A DNA stretch of 64,000 nucleotides from DATMFV01 sp035555975 (GCA_035555975.1 DATMFV010000020.1:1-64000); one strand, 5' to 3'; counted from the stretch's first letter, positions 8,901 through 16,236 are shown. A program made the numbers and translations. Notes: generated from the letters alone by a model not told the origin.

Positions 8901-9235
8901 GCAATGATGATCTCTTCCGGCTCGCTGAAGGTGAGATCGACCTCCGGCATGGCGGCGGCCAGAGCCGGATGGGGACCGACCCAGAGAACCATTTCAGGCA
9001 TCGGCTCCGGAGGGGTGCTGACGATCTCCGGTTTCTGGCCGGTAATGCGGTGTATCAACCGGGCAAGCTCTCCAGCCGCTTCCACGGTGTGCGGCGGGGC
9101 GTCTTCCGAAATGATAAGCGGAGGGGCACCCTTCTCCGGAGAGACAAGGCGGAGATCAGGCGATGAGGGTTTACAAACAGTGGAAGAGAACAGAAGCAGG
9201 AGGAGCGCAAACTTTAGCATCCGGAAAAAGGACAT
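5969..9235 (-). CDS. DUF4838 domain protein fused to a C-terminal SGNH/GDSL hydrolase
   Basis: 1088 residues with an N-terminal hydrophobic segment (MLKFALLLLLFSSTVC), so exported; the cysteine lacks a canonical lipobox. Residues about 40-150 resemble the N-terminal domain of alpha-glucuronidase-like enzymes. The following several hundred residues have the DUF4838 pattern (VRWLWPGTLGEDIP, CVDPRS, GVDGTPGHFGLEGFQYYIMA). Residues about 690-820 are a beta-rich linker of the kind found in PEP-CTERM repeat proteins. From about 840 an SGNH hydrolase follows: block I VVCFGDSTTA, block III IIQFGINDS, block V DGMHPNSAGH with catalytic Asp and His. This would pair a glycan-acting module with an esterase or deacetylase. 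It is 18 bp downstream of the PEP-CTERM gene. Confidence 0.85.
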   Translation of the reverse strand: MSFFRMLKFALLLLLFSSTVCKPSSPDLRLVSPEKGAPPLIISEDAPPHTVEAAGELARLIHRITGQKPEIVSTPPEPMPEMVLWVGPHPALAAAMPEVDLTFSEPEEIIIACVPGHVAILGNDKMAGGQQVMSGTANAVYTFAQQQLGVRWLWPGTLGEDIPQSATLRVPVQQFRYVPPFRQRALFYRNRFYGPSGLQWGIRQRVTYDSLHLPLGHAFSDWWEKYHQTHPEYFALQPDHTRSPFPSPNLVKVSEGEPGVWNQWLENAAEEHGKHPERTIFEASQNDGSNAGVCVDPRSRAWDHPDGELQQYEWKDKVGRDVALSDRTVRFANQLGEMLEERFPQDDLRLIIMAYGPSKPGPIEAVARKNVIVSYVGQFPTSSEKWRKVEKAQYQAWSQKADALAFRPNLFYYSGSWHGVPGIALSNTAEDFRFLAENRCIGIGVDGTPGHFGLEGFQYYIMAQLMWNPYQDVEALAEDFCQRAFGPAAGSIRAYYRLLEEAQMNVMKDPEWFPGMRTTRNLLSKLIPIAYAPDVLAKADQLLTEASETLQTSPPIYLERLALIERSQQFVRLTVDIITTMNAVRESEGKDYEAVEKAVALVKTRDAFLLEEEAIARGNRRPPVVWPHRLRNTWILTRKLENWLGPVRDTYLQAAAEFRKSGKRYLPPRVDEAAAPQRKHPFGDTPHFRWTGAAGDFLWQNRANWEAVTGDSEWVAVPEPPGTTAMVELGDHVARSGPQQLHLVQDVTVDQIRITAADPRNTYLIGTPPDPDGGIDADSSRLSTLTLEARHPIVQTREAQASVQFDTLVHFSHPRATMELQGRGKVTLDANEAPKATRRPSGPVVCFGDSTTALRKGVETYSEKLTKAFAEKGWKVEVINAGVGGNTTAAARQRFARDVLSRKPSLVIIQFGINDSAIDVWQTPPATAPRVSLPEYRSHLRHFIDEVQRVGSSVILMTPNRLRWTPKLKEMYGRPPYQPEDENGLNVILSDYAEAVREIAKQKQVQLIDIESEYRKLTSTSIDTLLPDGMHPNSAGHDLVYQLLIRKISEANRLNAGVTPAAGRASDGGSGSFQRSRGPIRPEEAKGL

Positions 9236-9253
9236 GTTAAAGGAGTTGTTTGA

Positions 9254-11308
9254 TCACAGGCGGTGGCGGCAGAAGGCCGTCAGGCCCAACGCGCCGAGAA
9301 GCAGCGCAAGCGTGGAGGGCTCCGGAACGGCTTTGACCTCAAGGTAGAGAGCGGTTTCGCTCTCGTTGAAAGCGAAGCTTCCTTCAAGGCCGGGAGCGAG
9401 TTGGGCGAGTTGGAAGTCGCTCAGGTCAAAAGTAGTGGTGCCAGACCAGGTGGCAAGTTCGTACCAGCCGATCTGGCCGGTGCCGCTCAGGTCGAAAGTC
9501 CAGCCCGAGCCGCTTCCCTTCAGAAAACTGCCGGCGCTGATGATGAGGCGATCCTGGGTGCTCCCGCCCGAAGCGGCATTTGCGAGGGAATCAGCCGCGG
9601 TGCCCAGTTCAAAAAGCCAGGCGTCTCCGGCATTCCATGTTACGTCATTAGCAACTGTGATCTCGCCAATGCTCTCGCCGGGGCGGAGGGAGCCCGAAAG
9701 AGTAAGCGGGCCGCCGATACGGCCATTTCCGGCGAGAGTTGCTCCGGCGGTGATGGTCACTGCGCCGCTGCCGGTCGCGGAGCCGCTGCTGTTCCGGATC
9801 AGAAGCGTTCCTGCCTCAACGGTGCTGCCACCAGTGTAGGTGTTGCCGGTCGAGTACTCCAGAGTGAGGGTGCCTGCGCCGCTTTTCGTCAGTGCAGCGG
9901 CTCCCGCAAGCCGGAGACTGACGGTTGCGCTATTGGTAAAGGCAAGACTCGAGGCGGTAAGGGTGTGGGCGCCGGAAGCTGCCGTCAAAGAGCCGCTGCT
10001 GACGGAGAGGGCTCCGATGGTTTGCTGAAAGGCAACGAGGCTTAGGGTGCCTCCGGAGATGCGAACTTCCGAAGCGGTTGTGAGGACATTGTTGCCGAAG
10101 AGATTGAGCACCCCTGCTTCGACTTCCGTCACACCGGTATAGCTGTTGGTACCGCGGATTGAGAGGTCGCCTGTACCGCGCTTGATGAGGCCTCCATCTC
10201 CGGTGATATCCCCCTGCAGCGTGACGCCTCCTGTGTTATTGACGGTGAGAGCGGTATCCTGAAGCAGGGTGGTGCTCCCGGAGAAAGTCATCGAACGGGT
10301 GCCTGCGAGAGTAAGATTGCCGTTGAGTTGCAGGACGTTCGTAAAGGTGGCAGTGGTATTTTCGTTAGAAAGGGTGCCCCCATTGAGCCGCAGGGTGCCG
10401 GTGCCAAAAGCGGTGTTAATCTGTGCAAGGACCGTACCTTCATTGAGAGTAAAGCCTCCACTATAGGTTTTGGCGCTACCGTAGAAATTGAGAATGTTCG
10501 CGCCATTCTTTGTCAGGGAATGAGCGCCACTCAGGCTGCCCGAGATATCTGTACGGGCGGCAGTGGTAAGAGTGGTGTCTGCCGCGAGAGTTACAGCATT
10601 ACTAAAAGTGAGGATGCCGGTTCCTGTGCGGCTGATGTTGCCGCTGGCCTCCACCTGATTCGTAATGGCAGCACTTCCTTCGCGGTGAACGATGCCGCCA
10701 CTCCACACCAGTGAACCTGTGCCAAACCAGTTGCTGGTACCGTTGAGCGATACCGTCCCTCCCTGCAAAGCGTAGCCCCCGGAGAAGGTGTTCGTACTTG
10801 CGCTCAAGGCGACCGTTCCCGTGCCACTCTGGGTAATTCCGCCGGTTCCCGTGATGCTTCCTGCCAGCGTTAAACCGTACGCCGTCTGGTGATTGATGGT
10901 GAGATTGGAATGGAGCGTAATGCCGGTGTTGATCTGATTTGCGCCGCCCTTTGTGATATTCAGGGCGGCCCCTCCGCTTCGCTCAAAAGTGATCCCCCCG
11001 GTGCCTTCGAGAACCATGGCAAAGGTGCCAGCGGTGTCTCCCATGTCGAGAATGCCAACCGTGCGTCCGCCCGCGCCAACGCCAATGCGCTGAAGACCGC
11101 TCAAGGCGCTCTCCAGCCGGACATGGGAGCCGATTCCGCCAGGAATTAGGGGGGCTGAACCCCAGTTCTCCGGAGTCTCCCAAAGATAATTGCCGGGTGC
11201 CGTCTGGACCCAGTCGCCATTGACCTGTGCTGCGAGCGGTGAAAGTGCAAACACAGAGAAAAGAATGACAGGCAGGGTGGAGTGAAGCAGGCGTGGATTC
11301 GGTTTCAT
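9254..11308 (-). CDS. PEP-CTERM protein with autotransporter-type beta-strand repeats
   Basis: 684 residues from the ATG at 11308 (MKPNPRLLHSTLPVILFSVF). It has a signal peptide ending near LAAQ, then a long stack of glycine/serine/threonine-rich repeats of the autotransporter-associated beta-strand type (NTFSGGYALQGGTVSLNG, KTYSGGFTLNEGTVLAQ, NSYTGVTEVEAGVLNLFG, NTYTGGSTVEAGTLLI). These build a right-handed beta helix. The C-terminus is a classic PEP-CTERM signal: VPEPSTLALLLGALGLTAF followed by a basic cluster (CRHRL), expected to be processed by an exosortase. Such proteins are surface-associated. A GAACGTTC palindrome lies 104 bp upstream of the start. Confidence 0.9.
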   Translation of the reverse strand: MKPNPRLLHSTLPVILFSVFALSPLAAQVNGDWVQTAPGNYLWETPENWGSAPLIPGGIGSHVRLESALSGLQRIGVGAGGRTVGILDMGDTAGTFAMVLEGTGGITFERSGGAALNITKGGANQINTGITLHSNLTINHQTAYGLTLAGSITGTGGITQSGTGTVALSASTNTFSGGYALQGGTVSLNGTSNWFGTGSLVWSGGIVHREGSAAITNQVEASGNISRTGTGILTFSNAVTLAADTTLTTAARTDISGSLSGAHSLTKNGANILNFYGSAKTYSGGFTLNEGTVLAQINTAFGTGTLRLNGGTLSNENTTATFTNVLQLNGNLTLAGTRSMTFSGSTTLLQDTALTVNNTGGVTLQGDITGDGGLIKRGTGDLSIRGTNSYTGVTEVEAGVLNLFGNNVLTTASEVRISGGTLSLVAFQQTIGALSVSSGSLTAASGAHTLTASSLAFTNSATVSLRLAGAAALTKSGAGTLTLEYSTGNTYTGGSTVEAGTLLIRNSSGSATGSGAVTITAGATLAGNGRIGGPLTLSGSLRPGESIGEITVANDVTWNAGDAWLFELGTAADSLANAASGGSTQDRLIISAGSFLKGSGSGWTFDLSGTGQIGWYELATWSGTTTFDLSDFQLAQLAPGLEGSFAFNESETALYLEVKAVPEPSTLALLLGALGLTAFCRHRL

Positions 11309-11411
11309 TGGGCAGCGAGGTGGAGGCTCAGTGAAGAGGGCCAATTTGGGGGCAAAAGAAGGACAAAGGAGTTTGATCAATCGCAAAATCCGCGGAAAGG
11401 GTCAACAGAAA

Positions 11412-11423
11412 ATGGAACGTTCA
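11412..11423. promoter_or_regulatory. Candidate LacI-family operator upstream of the PEP-CTERM gene
   Basis: ATGGAACGTTCA holds the perfect palindrome GAACGTTC with the central CG step usual for LacI/GalR operators. The same core followed by CAT occurs at 13411-13423 upstream of the lacI-type gene. It lies in the 156-bp gap between the prepilin-like gene and the PEP-CTERM gene. Confidence 0.55.
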
Positions 11424-11464
11424 ATAAAATGACTGAAAAGAGACTTGGTTCGGGGGCGCAACGA

Positions 11465-12172
11465 TTATCGGGTGTGATCCCAGCGGTCGACCGTTGTGGG
11501 AACTTCGTCAGCGTCCCACACCTCCGCCTGACCGGAGACCGTGATGGTATGGATGCGTCGCCCGTGACGTCCCTCAATGGCATCAATCCGGTTTTCGGCA
11601 ACCCACGACACGTCACGATTTACGCTGCGGCCCGGGAGATAGAGATTGGTATTGGGGTAGCTGACCTGATGGACATTCATGGTGTAGCTGCCCGAGCAGA
11701 AAAGGAGAAACTTCTGCTCCGGTTGACGAATGGAGATGATGGAAGTGCGCTCGCTGATGCCGCAAATGGTGCGATTGAGCCCATAGGCTCCGTACAGATA
11801 GCTCCTCAGGTCTGCGCGGCTGCCCGGATCAAAGAGGGGGTGGGGATGGATCGGCCTGCCGGCGACAATGGGGGGCACCTTGGGGAGATATTGGCCTTCC
11901 ACCAATTGATAGCCCCAACTGGCATTCCGGTCGTTCGGGTCGTACATTAACGGGAGCTTCCCGCCGTCATCGGTGGCTTTCTGCACCATCGCAACGTGCA
12001 ACTGTCGCAGGTGCGAAATGCAGGCGATCCCCTTGGCGCGTTCGCGAAAGCGACTGCTGGCTTGCAGGAGAAGAACGGCCACCACGGCAAGGAGGACCAT
12101 GGCTATCAGCAGTTCGGCCAAGGTGGCGGCGGCTGCTCTGCCCGAGGGCGGAGAAGGGGGATGTGTCAGCAT
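11465..12172 (-). CDS. Type IV pilin/type II secretion pseudopilin-like protein
   Basis: 235 residues. After a short basic leader there is a prepilin-type segment: ATLAELLIAMVLLAVVAVLLL, with the glutamate at +5 and an alanine in place of the usual glycine before the cleavage site. A soluble domain follows (IACISHLRQLHVAMVQKATDDG) with the pattern seen in the many prepilin-type proteins of verrucomicrobia and planctomycetes. It would be processed by a prepilin peptidase and displayed at the inner membrane or in a pseudopilus. It starts 13 bp after the lacI-type gene, so the two are cotranscribed. Confidence 0.85.
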   Translation of the reverse strand: MLTHPPSPPSGRAAAATLAELLIAMVLLAVVAVLLLQASSRFRERAKGIACISHLRQLHVAMVQKATDDGGKLPLMYDPNDRNASWGYQLVEGQYLPKVPPIVAGRPIHPHPLFDPGSRADLRSYLYGAYGLNRTICGISERTSIISIRQPEQKFLLFCSGSYTMNVHQVSYPNTNLYLPGRSVNRDVSWVAENRIDAIEGRHGRRIHTITVSGQAEVWDADEVPTTVDRWDHTR

Positions 12173-12185
12173 GGACGAGAGACGG

Positions 12186-13349
12186 TTAGGGAGGAGTCAC
12201 CCTCTGGATTCCACTGGAGTGGTGACGAACGGAAGAAGCGCGAACGACGATCTGCCCCGGCAGAGTAACGACCTTGCCGGGTTCATTCTGCTTGTCCCTC
12301 CTGATCTGTGCCGTGACGTCTGCGACGGCCTGCCGTGCAATTTTGGCGTAAGGCTGTACAAGAGTGGTCAGGGGAGGGGCCCCCGCAGAACTGGAGGGTT
12401 CATCGTTAAAACCGGTCAAAAGCAGGTCATCCGGAACGCGTACGCCCGCTTCATGACAGGCACGGAGGGCACCGTGCGCCCAACTGTCGGCCTGACAAAG
12501 AAGGGCGTCCGGGATTCCCGACGAAATCACTTCCTGCATCCCGGTGTAGCCGGTACGGTGAACGGGGTGAATGGGGCGGTCCTCCGTTTCCTCCCAATCA
12601 AGGCCGAAATTTATCGGATGGATGCGGGCGCTGATGGGACCGAAGGACTCCCGGGCTTCTTCAGCAGCCTCCTCGAAGCCGGTCATCATGTCACCCACGA
12701 ATCGCTCGAAGTGGGTCTGGTAGCGCTCTGAACGTTCCACGCAGAGCAGCACCAGCGAACGGCAACCGGATCGGATCAGATGTCGGGTTAAATCCCGGTA
12801 GCCCTGCCTGCGGTCAGCCTGATAAGAGGTGACACAACTCCACTGATGAGAGCCAATGGAGACGACAGGGATCTGTCGATCGAGCATCTCCCTGATGGGC
12901 GTTTCACAGGGAAAACCAATCGGATCAACCAGCAGTACACCTTCGACTTGCGCATCGAGCATGGTGAGACAGCCCTCCAGGGCACCGGAGTTTGGGCGAG
13001 TGTCGGCGAGGTGAACGAAAGGCCGGTAGCCTGCGGCGTGAATTTCGGCCAGGATGTGATGCAGGCGGTGGTGCATCACCTGATGAGGGTGATCAAAGAT
13101 CAATACGCCAAGCAGACCGCTCTTTCCCGAGCGCAGCGTCTTCGCCGCCCGATGGCTTCGGTAGCCGAGGCGCTCCGCTGTTTCCTTAATGCGCTGCCGT
13201 GTGCTCTGACTGACCTGAGAGGTGTTCTGATCGCTTGGATTGAGAGCCTGCGAGACTGCTTGAAAACTGAGCCCCAACTCGGCGGCGATGTCCTTGATGG
13301 TGACGCCGGATTTTCGGGAAGGCGAGATGCTTTTCTTAGGAGAAGTCAT
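12186..13349 (-). CDS. LacI/GalR-family transcriptional regulator
   Basis: 387 residues from the ATG at 13349. Residues about 15-70 are a LacI helix-turn-helix (VTIKDIAAELGLSFQAVSQA, then RQRIKETAERLGYR with the hinge). A periplasmic-binding-protein fold for a small effector follows, with LGVLIFDHPHQ, VEGVLLVDPIGF, GYRDLTRHLIRSGCRSLVLL and GIPDALLCQADSWAHGAL; ligand domains like this usually bind a sugar or sugar derivative. An open frame upstream of 13349 runs into the att region and is not real. Its probable operator is at 13411-13423, about 62 bp upstream, suggesting self-regulation. The genes downstream are likely its regulon. Confidence 0.92.
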   Translation of the reverse strand: MTSPKKSISPSRKSGVTIKDIAAELGLSFQAVSQALNPSDQNTSQVSQSTRQRIKETAERLGYRSHRAAKTLRSGKSGLLGVLIFDHPHQVMHHRLHHILAEIHAAGYRPFVHLADTRPNSGALEGCLTMLDAQVEGVLLVDPIGFPCETPIREMLDRQIPVVSIGSHQWSCVTSYQADRRQGYRDLTRHLIRSGCRSLVLLCVERSERYQTHFERFVGDMMTGFEEAAEEARESFGPISARIHPINFGLDWEETEDRPIHPVHRTGYTGMQEVISSGIPDALLCQADSWAHGALRACHEAGVRVPDDLLLTGFNDEPSSSAGAPPLTTLVQPYAKIARQAVADVTAQIRRDKQNEPGKVVTLPGQIVVRASSVRHHSSGIQRVTPP

Positions 13350-13410
13350 GAGCAGCTTGTGAGTCGGGCGAATATAGTGCCCGGCAAAAAGCGAAGCAAG
13401 CGTTTTTACT

Positions 13411-13423
13411 AGAACGTTCCATG
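13411..13423. promoter_or_regulatory. Candidate LacI-family operator upstream of lacI-type gene
   Basis: AGAACGTTCCATG contains the GAACGTTC palindrome shared with 11412-11423; in opposite orientations both sites read GAACGTTCCAT. The position, 62 bp before the regulator's start, fits autoregulation. Confidence 0.55.
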
Positions 13424-13518
13424 TAGCTTTTGAAAAGCGGTACTTTTTTGGTAACGACCACCGGTCGGTTCTTGAGAAGTGGTGCTCTCCCTGTTGTGTA
13501 AGTCGTTGACTCAGAGAG

Positions 13519-13572
13519 TGCCGATGGCGGGACTCGAACCCGCACGGGGCGTTAACCCCAACGGATTTTAAG
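13519..13572 (-). other. attL: displaced 3' half of the host tRNA-Leu gene
   Basis: On the minus strand this reads from the anticodon loop (CTTAAAATCCGTTG) through a variable arm GGGGTTAACGCCCC, T-arm GCGGG-TTCGAGT-CCCGC and acceptor CATCGGC plus A. There is no 5' half beside it. The 14-bp core CAACGGATTTTAAG (13559-13572) recurs at 52978-52991 in the complete tRNA-Leu. This is therefore the host 3' half, cut off by phage integration. The 12-mer GTAAGTCGTTGA lies beyond its 3' end at 13498-13509. Confidence 0.9.
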
Positions 13573-13699
13573 AACTTTAGGTGTATTACGGCGATTTTCA
13601 TGATCGCCCTGGGAAAATAAGTCTGGAAGAAGGCATTTCTTTGTTTTTCAAGAATTTAGATACAAAGAAAAGCAAAGAAAAACAAAACGAGTTATTGAA

Positions 13700-13721
13700 A
13701 AATCTGGCGATTCTGGCGATT
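13700..13721. repeat. Left arm-type repeats near the integrase
   Basis: TCTGGCGAT occurs twice in tandem within 13700-13721, about 130 bp from the att core and just before the integrase start. The same block recurs near the right end (52851-52872). The placement resembles arm-type binding sites of tyrosine integrases; that role is inferred. Confidence 0.5.
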
Positions 13722-13729
13722 CTCGTTTT

Positions 13730-14863
13730 GTGGAATATCGAGCCCATAAATCGAAGTTGAGAAAGTACCGCGCCTTTGTCGATTGGACCATCGGCGGGGA
13801 GCGGAAACGGAAATACTTCACGTCGCACGAGACGGCAAAGGGTTGGGCCGCCGACAAGAACCGGCATGTCTTGAACGTCGGCATCAACTCCGCCGTCTTG
13901 TCGGATCGGCTCCGGGTTCAAGCGCAAGAAGCCGACGTGATGCTCCAACCCTACGGGAAGAGCATCATCGACGCCGTGAAATTTGCGGTCAGCCATTGGG
14001 AGGTTGCGAAGAACTCGCAGAAGGTGAGTCACGTCATTAAAAAGCTCCTTGAAGAGAAGGAGAAGATGCGGAAGCAGGGGCTCCGGGGTGGAAGCGAGCG
14101 GTATTGCATCGACTTGAAATTGCGGCTCGGTCGGTTTGCGAAGACGTACGGCGGTGCGAAGATTTCTGAAATTACGAGATCCCAGATTCGCGAATGGCTC
14201 GAAGGACTCTCCGGCGGCCCAGCCAACCGGAACAACTGCCAAAGGGCGTTGTCGGTCTTGTGGGAGTACGCCCGGCATCGGGATTGGTGCAAAGGCAATC
14301 CCGTCAAGGAAATCAAGAAAAGCGAGACCCCGGCGTCGAAGATTGAAATCTTGACCGTGCTGCAAACGGCCAAGCTGCTCGCGGGTGCGCCCCCGCATAT
14401 TGTGCCGCATCTCGCCATCGGCCTATTTTGCGGATTGCGCCGGTCGGAATTGGCGAGAGTGGGGCCGACAAGCGTCAAACTTGAATCCGGCTTGGTGGAA
14501 GTGAGCGTGACGAAAACGAAGGGGGCCGCCCGGCGCTTCGTCCGCATCCGGCAGAACCTCCGCGCGTGGCTCCTGGGGTGCGGGCCCGTTGTTGACCTGA
14601 CGCCGAACCAGTTCCGGGAAGGGCTCGACTCCGCCATCAAAGAATCGGGAATCAAGCGGTGGCCGAACAATGCCATGCGCCATTCTTTTTGCTCCTACGC
14701 CCTTGCCCATGATCGAAATCTCAACGACTTGACCCTCGAAATGGGCCACACCAACCCGCATACGATCTTCGCGCATTACCGGGAGCTTGTGACGCCCGCT
14801 GACGCCGCGGCTTATTGGCGGCTGACTCCGGCTAGGGCCGCCGCGCTTTCGGGCCGTCCGTAG
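13730..14863 (+). CDS. int: Phage tyrosine integrase
   Basis: 377 residues from GTG at 13730. It has an arm-binding N-terminus with a beta-hairpin (KLRKYRAFVDWTIGGERKRKYF), a SAM-like core-binding domain (about 75-190) and a catalytic domain. Catalytic residues visible: Arg237 in CGLRRSEL, a lysine in TKTK (262-264), box II NAMRH with Arg317, His340 in EMGH and Tyr350 in AHYREL. The first box II histidine is replaced by Asn314, as tolerated in some family members. It integrates and, with an excisionase, excises the prophage at tRNA-Leu. It lies about 160 bp from the attL core and is transcribed inward. Confidence 0.95.
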   Translation: MEYRAHKSKLRKYRAFVDWTIGGERKRKYFTSHETAKGWAADKNRHVLNVGINSAVLSDRLRVQAQEADVMLQPYGKSIIDAVKFAVSHWEVAKNSQKVSHVIKKLLEEKEKMRKQGLRGGSERYCIDLKLRLGRFAKTYGGAKISEITRSQIREWLEGLSGGPANRNNCQRALSVLWEYARHRDWCKGNPVKEIKKSETPASKIEILTVLQTAKLLAGAPPHIVPHLAIGLFCGLRRSELARVGPTSVKLESGLVEVSVTKTKGAARRFVRIRQNLRAWLLGCGPVVDLTPNQFREGLDSAIKESGIKRWPNNAMRHSFCSYALAHDRNLNDLTLEMGHTNPHTIFAHYRELVTPADAAAYWRLTPARAAALSGRP

Positions 14864-14910
14864 ACTCACGTTTCGGCCCCGCTTTTTCTGGCATCAAAAA
14901 GACCCATTTC

Positions 14911-14959
14911 ATTCTCATTCTCACGCCCCCTAAAGGGATGCGTGTGAGAATGAGAATTT
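14911..14959. repeat. 49-bp palindromic repeat, left copy
   Basis: Arms ATTCTCATTCTCAC (14911-14924) and GTGAGAATGAGAAT (14944-14957) flank a centre with CCCTAAAGGG. An identical 49-bp sequence in inverted orientation is at 29330-29378. This copy lies between the converging ends of the integrase gene and the minus-strand gene 15028-15315. The function is unknown: protein-binding site, two-way terminator and recombination site are all possible. Confidence 0.85.
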
Positions 14960-15027
14960 CATAGGGTCTTTGCAGCCGTGGCTTTGATCTTTTGGGAAAC
15001 CTCGCAGAATTCCGAGGCGGTAGAATG

Positions 15028-15315
15028 TCAGTTGTTATGAACACTCTCAAAAGCTCGGAGATTGGCGAAAGCCTTGCGACCATCGGAGTTGACCTTGTGC
15101 CCATTGGTGGCACACCAGGCCGGAAAAGTTGCCGGATCAATTTCAGCACGAACAATTCGAAGGCCGTCACCCGTGAGTTTCTTGAATCCTCTTTCGGCGG
15201 CTGCAAGCCAATCGTCGTAAACTGGCGGGAGGGCTTTGCCGTCGTCCATGATTTGCCGGATTGAGTCGTAGTCTTCCCTACGATACCACGCCATTCCTAC
15301 TACTTGAATTTTCAT
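15028..15315 (-). CDS. Conserved hypothetical protein, small
   Basis: 95 residues starting MKIQVVGMAWYRREDYDSI. It resembles a family of small proteins of unknown function seen widely in bacteria, with AWYR near the N-terminus, a central helical region (WLAAAERGFKKLTGDG) and PATFPAWCATNGHKVNSDGR before the end. It is transcribed against the integrase and the early operon, together with 15325-15684, from which it is 9 bp apart. Genes in this position in prophages are often expressed during lysogeny and may change the host, for example in superinfection immunity. No function can be assigned. Confidence 0.75.
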   Translation of the reverse strand: MKIQVVGMAWYRREDYDSIRQIMDDGKALPPVYDDWLAAAERGFKKLTGDGLRIVRAEIDPATFPAWCATNGHKVNSDGRKAFANLRAFESVHNN

Positions 15316-15324
15316 AGCGGGGGG

Positions 15325-15684
15325 TCACTCTTCCATTTTCCAAGAGCCATCTGGTTGCCTGACGGCTTTGTCGCCGAAATCGAGTTCCTTTCTTTTCGGA
15401 CCGTGCAGCTCAAGCCATGATTTAACCTCTTGGTCGATCATCATCTTTTGCATTCTGTAGCTCTCTGGGAACATTTCCGCCATATTCGCTTTGATCTTTT
15501 TCAAAACAGCGGGAGGCACGCCGGTATCATCTTCGTTGTTGGCGACGGCTTCGGCTTTTGCCAACAGTTTCTCAAGAGCGGCTACCCGCTTTTCGAGATC
15601 GGCGAGCCGCTTTTCCTGACTGTCGGCTAGGGCTGGCATGGAGAGTGCAGCGAGGGCGAGGGCGGCAAATAAAATCCTTTTCAT
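15325..15684 (-). CDS. Exported coiled-coil protein of the lysogeny region
   Basis: 119 residues from the ATG at 15684, giving a clear signal peptide (MKRILFAALALAALSMPALA). Residues about 21-50 are a heptad-rich coiled coil (EKRLADLEKRVAALEKLLAK). The end, LDFGDKAVRQPDGSW plus four residues, closely matches the C-terminus of the phage D protein (LDFGDTAVRQPDGYW) at the other prophage end. The open frame extends upstream to 15741 but the signal peptide decides the start. A periplasmic protein expressed divergently from the early genes could act in superinfection exclusion; this is speculation. Confidence 0.75.
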   Translation of the reverse strand: MKRILFAALALAALSMPALADSQEKRLADLEKRVAALEKLLAKAEAVANNEDDTGVPPAVLKKIKANMAEMFPESYRMQKMMIDQEVKSWLELHGPKRKELDFGDKAVRQPDGSWKMEE

Positions 15685-15726
15685 GGTGAGCAATGCCTTT
15701 AGCGGGGATTCTCCCGTAGGTCGAGC

Positions 15727-15759
15727 AGGAAAAAATCGCAACGTCCCGTATTTTTTCCT
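15727..15759. promoter_or_regulatory. Inverted repeat in the divergent region, possible operator
   Basis: AGGAAAAAAT (15727-15736), 13 nt, then ATTTTTTCCT (15750-15759). It lies between the minus-strand gene starting at 15684 and the plus-strand gene starting at 15842. This is where a repressor would separate lysogenic and early transcription. No repressor gene is identified, but the adjacent 62-residue protein could bind DNA. Confidence 0.5.
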
Positions 15760-15841
15760 TGTAAAAAACTAGGGCGTCCCCCATGCTGCTTTCAGTTCCG
15801 AGGGTAACCGATCTTTACGAAGACGCGCCAACCTCCCGAAT

Positions 15842-16030
15842 GTGACGAAGAAAAAAGCGAATCCGATGAAGGGGGGGAGAAAACCGATTCCGAAAGAAGA
15901 TCGGGTGGTGCCTCTCAACCTATCGGTAAAACCAGCAACCAGAGATCGCTTCAAGGGACTGGCGAAAGAGCTAAAGCTCTCAATGCCAAAGACCTTGGAG
16001 CATTTGATGGACGAAAACGAAAAGCGGTAA
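15842..16030 (+). CDS. Small basic protein, possibly ribbon-helix-helix
   Basis: 62 residues from GTG at 15842; an ATG at 15866 is an alternative. After a very basic N-terminus (MTKKKANPMKGGRKPIPKED) it reads VVPLNLSVKPATRDRFKGLA and then KLSMPKTLEHLMDENE. A short beta strand followed by two helices in this way is the ribbon-helix-helix pattern of small DNA-binding repressors. As the first gene of the rightward direction beside an inverted repeat (15727-15759), it is a candidate phage regulator. It is followed by a hairpin at 16038-16068. Confidence 0.6.
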   Translation: MTKKKANPMKGGRKPIPKEDRVVPLNLSVKPATRDRFKGLAKELKLSMPKTLEHLMDENEKR

Positions 16031-16037
16031 ACAAAGA

Positions 16038-16068
16038 CCCCGTAGGCGTGTACTAGACGCCTACGGGG
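16038..16068. terminator. Hairpin after the small basic gene, possible terminator
   Basis: Perfect 12-bp stem CCCCGTAGGCGT / ACGCCTACGGGG around GTACTAG, 7 bases after the stop codon. There is no U-tract after it, so it may be an mRNA-stabilising or attenuating structure and not an intrinsic terminator. Confidence 0.45.
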
Positions 16069-16080
16069 CAGATACGAACG

Positions 16081-16236
16081 ATGACGCGCAAAACCCCATC
16101 GTCCGCAAGGGCAATCCTTACGCCCGAAACCGGGCAAAACGCAAGCACGAAAACCCCGCAGAAGAACCCTTTCGCCAGAATGGACATTCTTCCCGGCGTG
16201 AAATACTTCCATGCTTTCGCGGGGGGTGCGGCATGA
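16081..16236 (+). CDS. Small basic protein translated into the BRO gene
   Basis: 51 residues (MTRKTPSSARAILTPETGQN to the end KYFHAFAGGAA), ATG at 16081. Its TGA stop overlaps the ATG of the BRO-domain gene (ATGA at 16233-16236), which suggests translational coupling. It fills the gap between the hairpin and the antirepressor gene. I recognise no family and the protein has little predicted structure, so it may be a leader peptide. Confidence 0.4.
   Translation: MTRKTPSSARAILTPETGQNASTKTPQKNPFARMDILPGVKYFHAFAGGAA

Noticed and set aside
7175..9166. 663-codon open frame on the plus strand
   Set aside because: It is the complement of the DUF4838-GDSL gene, whose protein has clear family motifs; the plus-strand product has none.
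12186..13601. Longer LacI protein starting at 13601
   Set aside because: The extension reads through the displaced tRNA-Leu half and has no LacI-like sequence; ATG 13349 directly precedes the helix-turn-helix region.
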